Assembly (NCBI GenBank): GCA_002509495.1
Contig: DAEV01000026.1
Span: 453-8,816, forward strand
DNA length: 8,364 nt
Direction of reading: 5' to 3'
Origin: Methanolinea sp. UBA473
GTDB lineage: Archaea > Halobacteriota > Methanomicrobia > Methanomicrobiales > Methanospirillaceae
The notes below the pieces were generated by a model. It worked only from the letters and a program-made list of their open reading frames with translations. It was not told the origin of the DNA and made no database searches. Made by a program: the position numbers and the translations under genes. The number at the start of each line of letters is the position of its first letter. Position 1 is the first letter of the stretch. This document shows positions 1-5,174 of this stretch, piece after piece.

Positions 1-388
1 CGGCCTCGATGAACGCCTGGTAGAGGGGGACGCTGCCCACCGACAGGGATGTGGCCTCGATCACCTTCCGGCGGATCTCCATGAAATCGCCGCCCGTGGA
101 CAGTTCCATCAGCGTATCCGCCCCGGCGAGTTCGGCCTGGCGGGCTTTCTCCACCTCCATCCCTATGTCCACGATGTCGGAGGAGGTTCCGATCGAGGCA
201 TTCACCTTGGTGCGCAGTCCGCGCCCGATCCCGCAGATTTTCACGTCACGGTAAGGTGAGATGGGGATTACGATATGCCCGCCTGCAACTCCGCGGCGCA
301 CGTATTCCTCGGTGACTCCCTCCTGCCGGGCGACTTCGCACATCTCGGGGGTGATGGTGCCGGCCCGTGCATCTTCGATGAGACTCAT
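1..388 (-). CDS. thiC: Phosphomethylpyrimidine synthase ThiC, N-terminal part (runs off left edge)
   Basis: ThiC is a radical SAM enzyme that rearranges aminoimidazole ribotide into hydroxymethylpyrimidine phosphate, the pyrimidine half of thiamine. Only the first 129 residues lie in the window; the C-terminal iron-sulfur cysteines are outside it. The visible part starts MSLIEDARAG and carries the family signatures NASIGTSSD (about residue 63), GADTLMELSTGGD (about residue 88) and VPLYQAFIEA at the edge. The ATG at 388 is chosen because family N-termini begin this way. No Shine-Dalgarno precedes it, and an ATG ten bases upstream (398) is in another frame. The gene follows the sensor gene at 727-2772 on the same strand after a 338-base gap with inverted repeats, which suggests its own promoter and regulation. 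Family assignment is sure; the isoform cannot be judged from this fragment. Confidence 0.95.
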   Translation of the reverse strand, partial: MSLIEDARAGTITPEMCEVARQEGVTEEYVRRGVAGGHIVIPISPYRDVKICGIGRGLRTKVNASIGTSSDIVDIGMEVEKARQAELAGADTLMELSTGGDFMEIRRKVIEATSLSVGSVPLYQAFIEA

Positions 389-467
389 GGATACCCATGG
401 GGAGAAAGACAAGATAAAGGCTCGGTTTCCCAATCGGGGACTAAATCCAGGTTGTTATCTTCGCAAG

Positions 468-496
468 TAAAGTTGATTTGGGTTTTATCAACTTTA
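468..496 (-). promoter_or_regulatory. Perfect 10-base inverted repeat, candidate thiC operator
   Basis: TAAAGTTGAT (468-477) is matched exactly by ATCAACTTTA (487-496) with a 9-base spacer. It lies 80-108 bases upstream of the thiC start in an AT-rich stretch where a promoter would be expected. Archaeal thiamine genes are known to be controlled by ThiR (an HTH domain fused to a ThiN-like domain) in several lineages, so a palindromic operator here is plausible. That ThiR binds this site is inference; I cannot compare it with the published motif. Confidence 0.5.
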
Positions 497-509
497 TTTG
501 ACAAAACCC
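480..509. repeat. 7-base inverted repeat GGGTTTT/AAAACCC interlocked with the thiC palindrome
   Basis: GGGTTTT (480-486) pairs with AAAACCC (503-509). Its left arm sits in the spacer of the 468-496 palindrome and its right arm lies beyond that palindrome, so the arms run A-B-A'-B'. This is either a second protein site or, in RNA, the arm order of an H-type pseudoknot. Confidence 0.5.
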
Positions 510-689
510 CGCCCCATTCCGGCCCGTCCACCGATCAACGTGCGATGATGGGCGGGGGCAGTATCGTCCGGCAGGTAGTGCAGGGGAGCGGACGAAGTGT
601 CGGGATCCACCCGGGCTTCTCATCGTACGGAATGATCCCTCCCCCCGCCTCGGTATCCGGAATCAGGAGGTGCTCCGAACGGCCACTCG

Positions 690-713
690 GCGGGTTGTCC
701 GGGACCTACCCGC
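690..713 (-). terminator. GC hairpin behind the sensor gene, weak terminator candidate
   Basis: GCGGGT (690-695) and ACCCGC (708-713) form a 6-base perfect stem starting 14 bases beyond the sensor gene stop, with a small nested GTCC/GGAC dyad in the loop. There is no T-run after it on the minus strand, so a role in termination is uncertain; it may only mark the mRNA 3' end. Confidence 0.25.
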
Positions 714-726
714 GATCCCCGGGGCG

Positions 727-2772
727 CTATCGTTTGAAACGCCGGAGGAGAGCCACCGAGGCCTGGTGGACGAATGCCTCCACGATCTCCCGGTTCGCAA
801 TCCCGCCAGGACGCGTCAGCTGGATCAGGACGTCTCCGAGGATATCTCCCCTGTAGGAGATGCCGATGGCGTACGCCTTTCCCAGCTTGAGCGACTCCGT
901 CGCCCGGATGCAACACTCTTCCGGGAACTGCCGGAAAAAGATATTGTAGAGAGGGGGAGCTTCGAACATTGTCTGTTTGGATAATTCGAGCTCCGCCAGG
1001 GGCTCCTCTTCAATAGGAAACCTCATCCCGACGGGATCGGCTCCGATGATGCTCCAGAACTGTTTGATCAGCTCCCTGTCCCCGGCAACAACCCTGAGAA
1101 TAATCTCGCGGCTCTCCTGGTCGAATGAGTTGACCCCGACAATGCTCTCAGGGATTAGTTCGAGGAGCTGGTCCGCGATATACTGGTAAATATCGGCAGA
1201 GCCATCCATATCGATGAAGTCCATCGCGGTCCGGGAGAGGAACTCGAGGTTCCGGACCTGTTCCCGTTCCCGTGCCAGGCTTCGCCTCAGTTCGTCATCC
1301 GCGATCTTCCTGTCGATTGCGATCGCCGCCTGCCGGATGAACGCCTCGATGAGATCCCTGTTCTGAAGTTCGGAACCGCTCGGCATGCTGATCCCGACAT
1401 CCCCGACAATCCTCCCCTTGGAGACGAGCCCCATCAGGTAGGAGTCGATGCCCCCCGCCTCCTTCTCGATCCTCCTGCAGATCTCCTCGGGAACCTGCAT
1501 GTGGAGGAGCTCGAAGAGGGCAGGGGCTTTCACGAGTTTCCTGTGCCGGATCAGTTCCGCGGTTTCCGCCACGTTGATGGGGAACGTCATGTCCATTACC
1601 CTCATCCCGATGAAATTCTCCATGGTGACAAGGGCGATAGGATTGCCGACGACACCCTTGAGGACAAGGGTCCTCGTTGACTCATCAAGGAAGCCGACCC
1701 AGACCAGGAATCCCGGGGCGAGCGAGTAGACCCGGCTTGCCACGAATTCGAAGATATCGTCCTCTTCCCCCATGTCCCGGAAGGCCATGCTGGTCTGCGC
1801 AAGGAACTCCATGCTCCGGATATACCTGTTGATCTTCGCGGCAGCCTCCCGTTTCCCGGTATTGTCCCTGCCCACCCCCTGGTACTCGGAGAGGGTCCCG
1901 GAATCGTCGAAGATGGCACGGATCGTCCAGGTATTCCAGCGGTCATGGCCGCAGGGGTGGCGGATACGGCATTCAAACGTGGCCAGCGGAACGTCCCGGG
2001 AGAGCGAAGAGATGGCCTGGTCCCTGACATGCGTATCGTCCCTTACGATGTAGGGGAGGAAGGATTGTCCGACCAGATCCTGCACGGGTGACCCGAGGTA
2101 CCGGGCATATGCATCGTTCACGAACGTCGCATTGCCGTCCGGGAGGAACCGGACGATGAACTCCGTCTGGTCCTCGACGATCCCCCGGTAACGCGCCTCG
2201 CTCATCCTCAGGTTCTCCTGGTAGGAGACCGAAGCGGTGATATCCTCGACAATCAGGGTGATGCCCTGCCCCCCGTCCTCGAATGCAGTCGGGATCTGTT
2301 TCATCCGGAAATGACGGTTCCCTTCCTTCATGAGACAGCAGAACTCGACGACCGGATAAGCGATCTCACCGGATCCCTGCGAAGGCAGGTATCCCGCAAG
2401 GACAGAGAGGAAGGGATCCCGCGTTTCTCCCATATCTGTGCCGACGATTGCATCCCGGGTCTGACCGAGGAGTGCGAGTACAGGCTCGTTGACCTTCAGG
2501 ATCCTCTGCCCGCTGTCGAGGACGATGACCAGTTCAGAGGAAAATTCGAGCAGTGCGGAGATAGGGACGCGATGGGAGAGGAAGTACACTTTCGCGGGCC
2601 CGATCATGGACATCTCCACCTGTCCGGAGATGAGGAGCATGTCGAGATATTTGGACACGAGGTTCCGGTTCATGTCGATGTGGGAAGAGAGGTCCGAGAT
2701 GGTCATCCCACGGGGATTCCACTTCAATAGTTGCTTGATTTTGTCAACCCTCTCCTGATCGAGCACGCTCAT
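727..2772 (-). CDS. HTH-PAS-PAS-GAF-GAF sensor protein without kinase domain
   Basis: This 681-residue soluble protein looks like a one-component sensor-regulator. Residues 7-65 form a winged-helix-like N-terminus (TISDLSSHIDMNRNLVSKYLDML). Residues about 74-183 are a PAS domain (SSELVIVLDSGQRILKVNE). Residues about 190-312 are a second PAS domain with PAC end (SEARYRGIVEDQTEFIVRF; GVGRDNTGKREAAAKI). Residues about 321-488 and 509-678 are two GAF-like domains that resemble each other, joined by a charged, probably coiled-coil linker (490-508). No histidine kinase, receiver or output enzyme domain and no membrane segment is seen. Such HTH-PAS-GAF proteins are common in Methanomicrobiales; ligands and targets are unknown. 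The ATG at 2772 is chosen because the HTH starts straight after it; no Shine-Dalgarno is visible, so a leaderless transcript is possible. The gene is divergent from the TPR gene, which it might regulate (inference). Confidence 0.88.
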   Translation of the reverse strand: MSVLDQERVDKIKQLLKWNPRGMTISDLSSHIDMNRNLVSKYLDMLLISGQVEMSMIGPAKVYFLSHRVPISALLEFSSELVIVLDSGQRILKVNEPVLALLGQTRDAIVGTDMGETRDPFLSVLAGYLPSQGSGEIAYPVVEFCCLMKEGNRHFRMKQIPTAFEDGGQGITLIVEDITASVSYQENLRMSEARYRGIVEDQTEFIVRFLPDGNATFVNDAYARYLGSPVQDLVGQSFLPYIVRDDTHVRDQAISSLSRDVPLATFECRIRHPCGHDRWNTWTIRAIFDDSGTLSEYQGVGRDNTGKREAAAKINRYIRSMEFLAQTSMAFRDMGEEDDIFEFVASRVYSLAPGFLVWVGFLDESTRTLVLKGVVGNPIALVTMENFIGMRVMDMTFPINVAETAELIRHRKLVKAPALFELLHMQVPEEICRRIEKEAGGIDSYLMGLVSKGRIVGDVGISMPSGSELQNRDLIEAFIRQAAIAIDRKIADDELRRSLAREREQVRNLEFLSRTAMDFIDMDGSADIYQYIADQLLELIPESIVGVNSFDQESREIILRVVAGDRELIKQFWSIIGADPVGMRFPIEEEPLAELELSKQTMFEAPPLYNIFFRQFPEECCIRATESLKLGKAYAIGISYRGDILGDVLIQLTRPGGIANREIVEAFVHQASVALLRRFKR

Positions 2773-2957
2773 GGAGGAGAATTGGTCATCGTAAGGTTAA
2801 GTGTTTGGATAAGCCGTAGAAGGGGTTCTTCCGGCCGGGTCCCCGGATCCCTTGGACGGGGATGCCATTCTCCTTATCCGAGCCGGACCCCCCATCTGTC
2901 CCTGGAAAACTGCGGCAGGACCCCGCGGGATGTCACCCGTTTAGGAAGGATTCATTA

Positions 2958-2982
2958 AAATAAGTTCTGTAGAAATAATTCT
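2958..2982. repeat. Direct repeat AAATAAGTTCT / AAATAATTCT
   Basis: AAATAAGTTCT (2958-2968) recurs as AAATAATTCT (2973-2982) with 15-base phasing, and the second copy is part of a small dyad AGAA-N4-TTCT (2971-2982). The position upstream of the TPR promoter is right for an activator or repressor site, but low sequence complexity makes chance a real alternative. Confidence 0.35.
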
Positions 2983-3026
2983 AATATGTATTTAATTATA
3001 TTATATATTTAATTTTAAGGCACGTA

Positions 3027-3034
3027 CTATATAG
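3027..3034 (+). promoter_or_regulatory. TATA box for the TPR gene
   Basis: CTATATAG is a good archaeal TATA box and is identical to the one upstream of the DHH gene (6962-6969). Usual spacing would put the transcription start near 3055, giving a leader of roughly 125 bases before the TPR start codon. Confidence 0.6.
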
Positions 3035-3112
3035 CCATTTGCATGGCAGACCCGGCAGCATTTCTCATTGCAGACCAGTATGGCATTCATATTGTGCAAA
3101 TCCTTATTAAAA

Positions 3113-3170
3113 CCGGGGAAAGACTCCCCCCTGGTCACAGAAGAGCTGGATGCGAACGTTGTGACCCGGG
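3113..3170 (+). promoter_or_regulatory. TPR gene leader with two mutually exclusive stems
   Basis: One stem pairs CCGGGG (3113-3118) with CCCTGG (3129-3134), six pairs including one G-U. The other pairs CCCTGGTCACA (3129-3139) with TGTGACCCGGG (3160-3170), ten of eleven positions. Both use 3129-3134, so only one can form. The second stem ends on the first G of the Shine-Dalgarno GGAGGT (3170-3175). The geometry would permit translational control, but this is inference from pairing alone. Confidence 0.35.
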
Positions 3171-3175
3171 GAGGT
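3170..3175 (+). promoter_or_regulatory. Strong Shine-Dalgarno of the TPR gene
   Basis: GGAGGT lies seven bases before the ATG at 3183 and is an excellent match to the archaeal 16S rRNA 3' end. It fixes the TPR start codon. Confidence 0.85.
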
Positions 3176-3182
3176 AGAAATC

Positions 3183-3527
3183 ATGCAGATCTTTTCACAA
3201 AACGGCGTCTCTGAGAAGACAAACTACCTGGTCAGGCAGGCGCAGGAGAAGGCAATGTCGGGGGACCACCGGACGGCGGTCGAATACTTAAAGAAGGTAA
3301 TCAGTATCGATCCGAGTCATTCCGGGGCATTTGCAATGCTGGGGGATTGCACCGACTGCCTCGGGCACCACGAAGAAGCGATCGCTTACTACGACCAGGC
3401 GCTCAGGATCGATCCCTACCATGCGGATGCATGGTTCAACAAGGGGATGAGCCTGAAGTCGATAGGGAGAGGCAGAGAGGCAACGGAGTGCATTGAGAAA
3501 TCAGTCGAACTCTACTGCGGCCGGTGA
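3183..3527 (+). CDS. Small TPR-repeat protein
   Basis: This 114-residue protein is almost entirely tetratricopeptide repeats, helical hairpins that bind other proteins. Three repeats can be placed at about residues 14-45, 48-79 and 81-113; the cleanest is AFAMLGDCTDCLGHHEEAIA followed by YYDQALRIDPYH, with the usual spacing of small residues, the Tyr and the closing Pro. The third repeat stops at SVELYCGR, near a natural boundary, so the gene looks complete and small rather than truncated. No signal peptide or membrane segment is seen, so it should be cytoplasmic. The start is fixed by a strong Shine-Dalgarno. It is transcribed singly: an own TATA box lies upstream and a terminator-like hairpin follows. 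Partner and role are unknown; the divergent sensor gene is the only contextual clue. Confidence 0.9.
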   Translation: MQIFSQNGVSEKTNYLVRQAQEKAMSGDHRTAVEYLKKVISIDPSHSGAFAMLGDCTDCLGHHEEAIAYYDQALRIDPYHADAWFNKGMSLKSIGRGREATECIEKSVELYCGR

Positions 3528-3536
3528 GCCGGCCGC
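3517..3536 (+). repeat. 8-base GC hairpin with the TPR stop codon in its loop
   Basis: GCGGCCGG (3517-3524) and CCGGCCGC (3529-3536) are exact complements around the loop TGAG, whose first three bases (3525-3527) are the TPR stop codon. The stem is all G-C. No T-run follows, so it is not a classical terminator; mRNA 3' end protection or a ribosome-release effect are possible. Confidence 0.65.
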
Positions 3537-3558
3537 CTGGAGCCGACGGATCGAACAG

Positions 3559-3574
3559 CTCCTGCCGGCAGGAG
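3559..3574. repeat. 16-base perfect palindrome
   Basis: CTCCTGCCGGCAGGAG reads identically on both strands. With no spacer it is more like a protein-binding site or chance GC palindrome than a stable RNA hairpin. Confidence 0.5.
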
Positions 3575-3584
3575 GGGCAGGAGG
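3567..3584. repeat. Tandem duplication of GGCAGGAGG
   Basis: Two exact 9-base copies stand head to tail at 3567-3575 and 3576-3584, the first overlapping the 3559-3574 palindrome. This looks like a slippage product in non-coding DNA. Confidence 0.6.
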
Positions 3585-3670
3585 AACCGGTGCGGGGAAG
3601 GACCGGACAATCTTCCCGTGCCTGTCACTTCAAAACCTCACTTTTACGAGAGAGGGATTTTCCCACAATT

Positions 3671-3700
3671 CGGGACCTCTGCGGGAAATGAGAGGTCCCG
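3671..3700 (+). repeat. 10-base perfect hairpin
   Basis: CGGGACCTCT (3671-3680) and AGAGGTCCCG (3691-3700) are exact complements with a 10-base loop. It is the strongest stem in the gap and lies directly before the T6-tailed hairpin. Confidence 0.7.
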
Positions 3701-3717
3701 CAAGCGACCGGGAAATC

Positions 3718-3749
3718 TGCCCGGATCGCTCTGTGGCCGGGCATTTTTT
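3718..3749 (+). terminator. Hairpin with T6 tail, terminator-like
   Basis: TGCCCGG (3718-3724) pairs with CCGGGCA (3737-3743) and is followed at once by six T (3744-3749). Archaeal termination mainly needs the T-run; the stem may stabilise the 3' end. It would end the TPR transcript, or a small RNA, before the radical SAM operon. Confidence 0.6.
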
Positions 3750-3755
3750 CATGCC

Positions 3756-3781
3756 GGATCGGGGAACTATTCTCCCGATCC
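3756..3781. promoter_or_regulatory. 8-base inverted repeat upstream of the radical SAM operon
   Basis: GGATCGGG (3756-3763) and CCCGATCC (3774-3781) flank the AT-rich spacer GAACTATTCT. It lies 58-83 bases before the operon's start codon and behind the terminator-like hairpin, so it is well placed as an operator or leader stem. The spacer contains a weak TATA-like ACTATT; this promoter assignment is speculative. Confidence 0.4.
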
Positions 3782-3838
3782 AACAGGTTCCATACATTCA
3801 AGAAACTTCCACGACAATAGTATACGCACGGTGATCCT

Positions 3839-4666
3839 GTGACGGTCAATTTCGGTGGATTCGTGGATCTGAGCACGATAGACTGGCCCGGGCGGGCGGT
3901 CTGCACGGTCTTCTTTCGGGGATGCCCGCTCCGGTGTTCGTATTGCCACAATGCCGCCATCCAGTCCGGCAGCGACCCCCGCGAACCAGCGGAGATCGCC
4001 GGAATGATCGACACGGCACGCCCGCTCATCTCGGGGGTCGTCTTCTCCGGAGGGGAACCCACCCTGCAGTCCGATGCCCTCTGTGCTCTCGCTGCGGAGG
4101 CGAAAGGGCGGGGACTTGCAGTGGGGATCCAGACCAACGGGTACTTCCCCGAGGTCCTCTCCCGCCTGATAAGAGGGGGGCTGGTCGACAGGATCGCGCT
4201 CGACTACAAGACCCGGTGGGAGGGATACAGCAAGCGATGGGAGGGATATTCCGAAGCCTGTGCAGAGGATTATACCTCCCAGGTGCGGCGTTCCATTGCT
4301 ATTTGCGACGAAGCCTGGCAATCGGGACAGTTAAAAGAGTTCGAAGTGGTGCTCACCGTGTTCTGGGGGAACGAAAAAGAGATCCGGGAGATCGAACGGG
4401 ACCTCCCGAGGGGGACCATCGTCCTCCAGCAGGGGGTCCGGAAACGGTTCTGGAAGGACTGGTCCCTGTCAAAAGAGGTGAACGGGAGGTCCTACCTGAC
4501 GGATGCCGAGGTGAAGGGGGAGAGGCCCCCCCTCACCTACGGGGAGCTTGCCAGGATTGCCGCCTCGCTCGTCAGGATAGGACGGACGATCAAGATACGC
4601 ACGAGGGATGCAGGGGAAGTGGTATATGAAAGTGATCGGGGTCGTCGGGTTACCTGCCAGCGGTAA
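3839..4666 (+). CDS. Radical SAM activating enzyme, NrdG2-type (anaerobic ribonucleotide reductase activase family)
   Basis: Radical SAM enzymes of this type use a 4Fe-4S cluster to cleave S-adenosylmethionine and install a glycyl radical on a partner, classically the anaerobic ribonucleotide reductase NrdD. The 275-residue protein has the N-terminal family pattern VDLSTIDWPGR (residues 9-19), the cluster motif CPLRCSYCHN with Cys29, Cys33 and Cys36, the SAM-binding GGEPTLQ (71-77), and TNG at 99-101. The start is GTG at 3839, supported by GGTGAT just upstream; an in-frame stop at 3818-3820 excludes a longer protein. A 7-residue tandem repeat RWEGYSK/RWEGYSE follows the LDYK motif (126-139). 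No glycyl-radical partner gene is in the window, so the true partner is open. The gene leads the operon and its last 41 bases overlap the UPF0200 gene. Confidence 0.88.
   Translation: MTVNFGGFVDLSTIDWPGRAVCTVFFRGCPLRCSYCHNAAIQSGSDPREPAEIAGMIDTARPLISGVVFSGGEPTLQSDALCALAAEAKGRGLAVGIQTNGYFPEVLSRLIRGGLVDRIALDYKTRWEGYSKRWEGYSEACAEDYTSQVRRSIAICDEAWQSGQLKEFEVVLTVFWGNEKEIREIERDLPRGTIVLQQGVRKRFWKDWSLSKEVNGRSYLTDAEVKGERPPLTYGELARIAASLVRIGRTIKIRTRDAGEVVYESDRGRRVTCQR
4214..4255 (+). repeat. Tandem 21-base in-frame duplication inside the radical SAM gene
   Basis: Units 4214-4234 and 4235-4255 encode RWEGYSK and RWEGYSE (residues 126-132 and 133-139). They match at 15 of 21 bases with an identical core TGGGAGGGATA, so the duplication is in frame and not brand new. 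Confidence 0.75.
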
Positions 4667-5174
4667 AGGGGAGTTCTCCCGGATCGCAGGATTATCGGGG
4701 ATCCCCATCGTGGTGATGGGGGATGTGATCCGCGAGGCGGTGAGGGAGGCAGGTCTCCCGGAGACGGACAGGAACCTCGGCGAGACGGCGGAGGCACTCC
4801 GTGCAAAGGAGGGAATGGACGCCATCGCCCGCAGGTGCATCCCACGGATAGAGGGCCAGTCCGCACCGGTTGTGCTGGTGGACGGGATCCGGGGGGATGC
4901 CGAGGTCGACCTCTTCCGGGTCCATTTCCCCCGGTTTTTCCTGATAGGTGTGGATGCACCGTTCGAGGTGCGCAGGGAACGTCTCTCCCGGAGGGGGAGG
5001 AGCGACGACTTCTCCGATCCAGGGGAGCTGGTCGAGCGGGACAGGCGCGAGATCCGGTGGGGCCTGTCCAGGGCGCTCGCCCATGCGGATTACACCCTCG
5101 AAAACGCCGGGACCCTGGAAGAGTTCGAACAGGAGGTTCGGGCTGTGCTCAGGGAGATCACGGAGGACCCATGA
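4626..5174 (+). CDS. UPF0200 family P-loop nucleotide kinase-like protein
   Basis: The 182-residue protein matches the archaeal UPF0200 family, an uncharacterised P-loop group related to adenylate and dephospho-CoA kinases. It starts MKVIGVVGLPASGKGEF: the Walker A loop is G8-K14, followed by Gly-Glu rather than Ser/Thr. VVMGDVIREA (29-38) looks like the substrate-binding part, VVLVDGIRGD (82-91) like Walker B, and RRERLSRRGRSDD like an arginine-rich lid. A phosphotransfer reaction is likely, but the substrate is unknown. An ATG 18 bases upstream (4608) is also in frame, but family members begin at MKV, so 4626 is preferred; its Shine-Dalgarno is weak, fitting translation coupled to the overlapping radical SAM gene. 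The stop overlaps the next start as ATGA. Confidence 0.88.
   Translation: MKVIGVVGLPASGKGEFSRIAGLSGIPIVVMGDVIREAVREAGLPETDRNLGETAEALRAKEGMDAIARRCIPRIEGQSAPVVLVDGIRGDAEVDLFRVHFPRFFLIGVDAPFEVRRERLSRRGRSDDFSDPGELVERDRREIRWGLSRALAHADYTLENAGTLEEFEQEVRAVLREITEDP
5162..5166 (+). promoter_or_regulatory. Shine-Dalgarno fixing the TIM-barrel start
   Basis: GGAGG lies four bases before the ATG at 5171. It decides that the isomerase-like gene starts here rather than at the upstream ATG 4835, which would run through the UPF0200 gene in another frame. Confidence 0.8.

Larger units (their letters stand above)
389..726. other. Non-coding gap between sensor gene and thiC
   Basis: No credible gene is present; the short frames here lack a start signal and family resemblance. 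The gap holds the thiC upstream region with two interlocked inverted repeats (468-509), and a GC hairpin just behind the sensor gene stop (690-713). No consensus TATA box could be placed with confidence for thiC, although several AT-rich stretches (411-418, 468-506) are possible. Confidence 0.7.
2951..3040. promoter_or_regulatory. AT-rich island upstream of TPR gene
   Basis: About 90 bases are strongly AT-rich inside an otherwise high-GC region. The island contains two spaced copies of TATTTAATT (2989-2997 and 3006-3014) and a further TATA-like string at 3001-3008. Such tracts are usual for archaeal promoters and easily melted or bent DNA; chromatin-protein binding is possible but not shown. 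Confidence 0.55.
2773..3182. other. Divergent intergenic region, 410 bases
   Basis: This gap separates the minus-strand sensor gene from the plus-strand TPR gene. The left half (2773-2950) is GC-rich with no clear gene; it should contain the sensor promoter, for which only weak candidates (around 2793-2812) are visible. The right half holds an AT-rich island (2951-3040), a TATA box (3027-3034) and the TPR leader. A 44-codon frame at 3043-3177 exists but is not supported as a gene. Confidence 0.7.
3528..3838. other. Hairpin-rich non-coding gap, 311 bases
   Basis: No credible gene is present. Starting with the hairpin over the TPR stop, at least six stems occur up to 3781: 3517-3536, 3559-3574, 3595-3617 (GGGAAG/CTTCCC), 3671-3700, 3718-3743 and 3756-3781. 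CGGGAAAT is repeated at 3682-3689 and 3709-3716. The region must include the end of the TPR transcript and the promoter of the four-gene operon; a small structured RNA on the plus strand is possible. Confidence 0.6.

Noticed and set aside
441..623. 60-residue minus-strand frame upstream of thiC
   Set aside because: It spans the interlocked repeats, lacks a start signal and shows no family pattern.
717..724. CCCCGGGG palindrome after the sensor gene
   Set aside because: It is only eight bases and expected by chance at this GC content.
2311..2730. 139-residue plus-strand frame opposite the sensor gene
   Set aside because: It is a shadow of the long minus-strand gene, whose HTH and PAS motifs are clear.
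3043..3177. 44-codon open frame MADPAAFLIADQYGIHIV... with a C-E-R-C pair, before the TPR gene
   Set aside because: It has no Shine-Dalgarno, starts upstream of the transcription start expected from the 3027-3034 TATA box, and shows no recognisable family; its sequence is better explained as the TPR leader.
3493..3834. 113-residue plus-strand frame across the hairpin region
   Set aside because: It starts inside the TPR gene, has no ribosome binding site, reads through several perfect hairpins and has an unlikely composition.
4608..4628. Earlier in-frame ATG for the UPF0200 gene
   Set aside because: It adds MQGKWY before the conserved MKVIGVVG start and has no better ribosome binding site.
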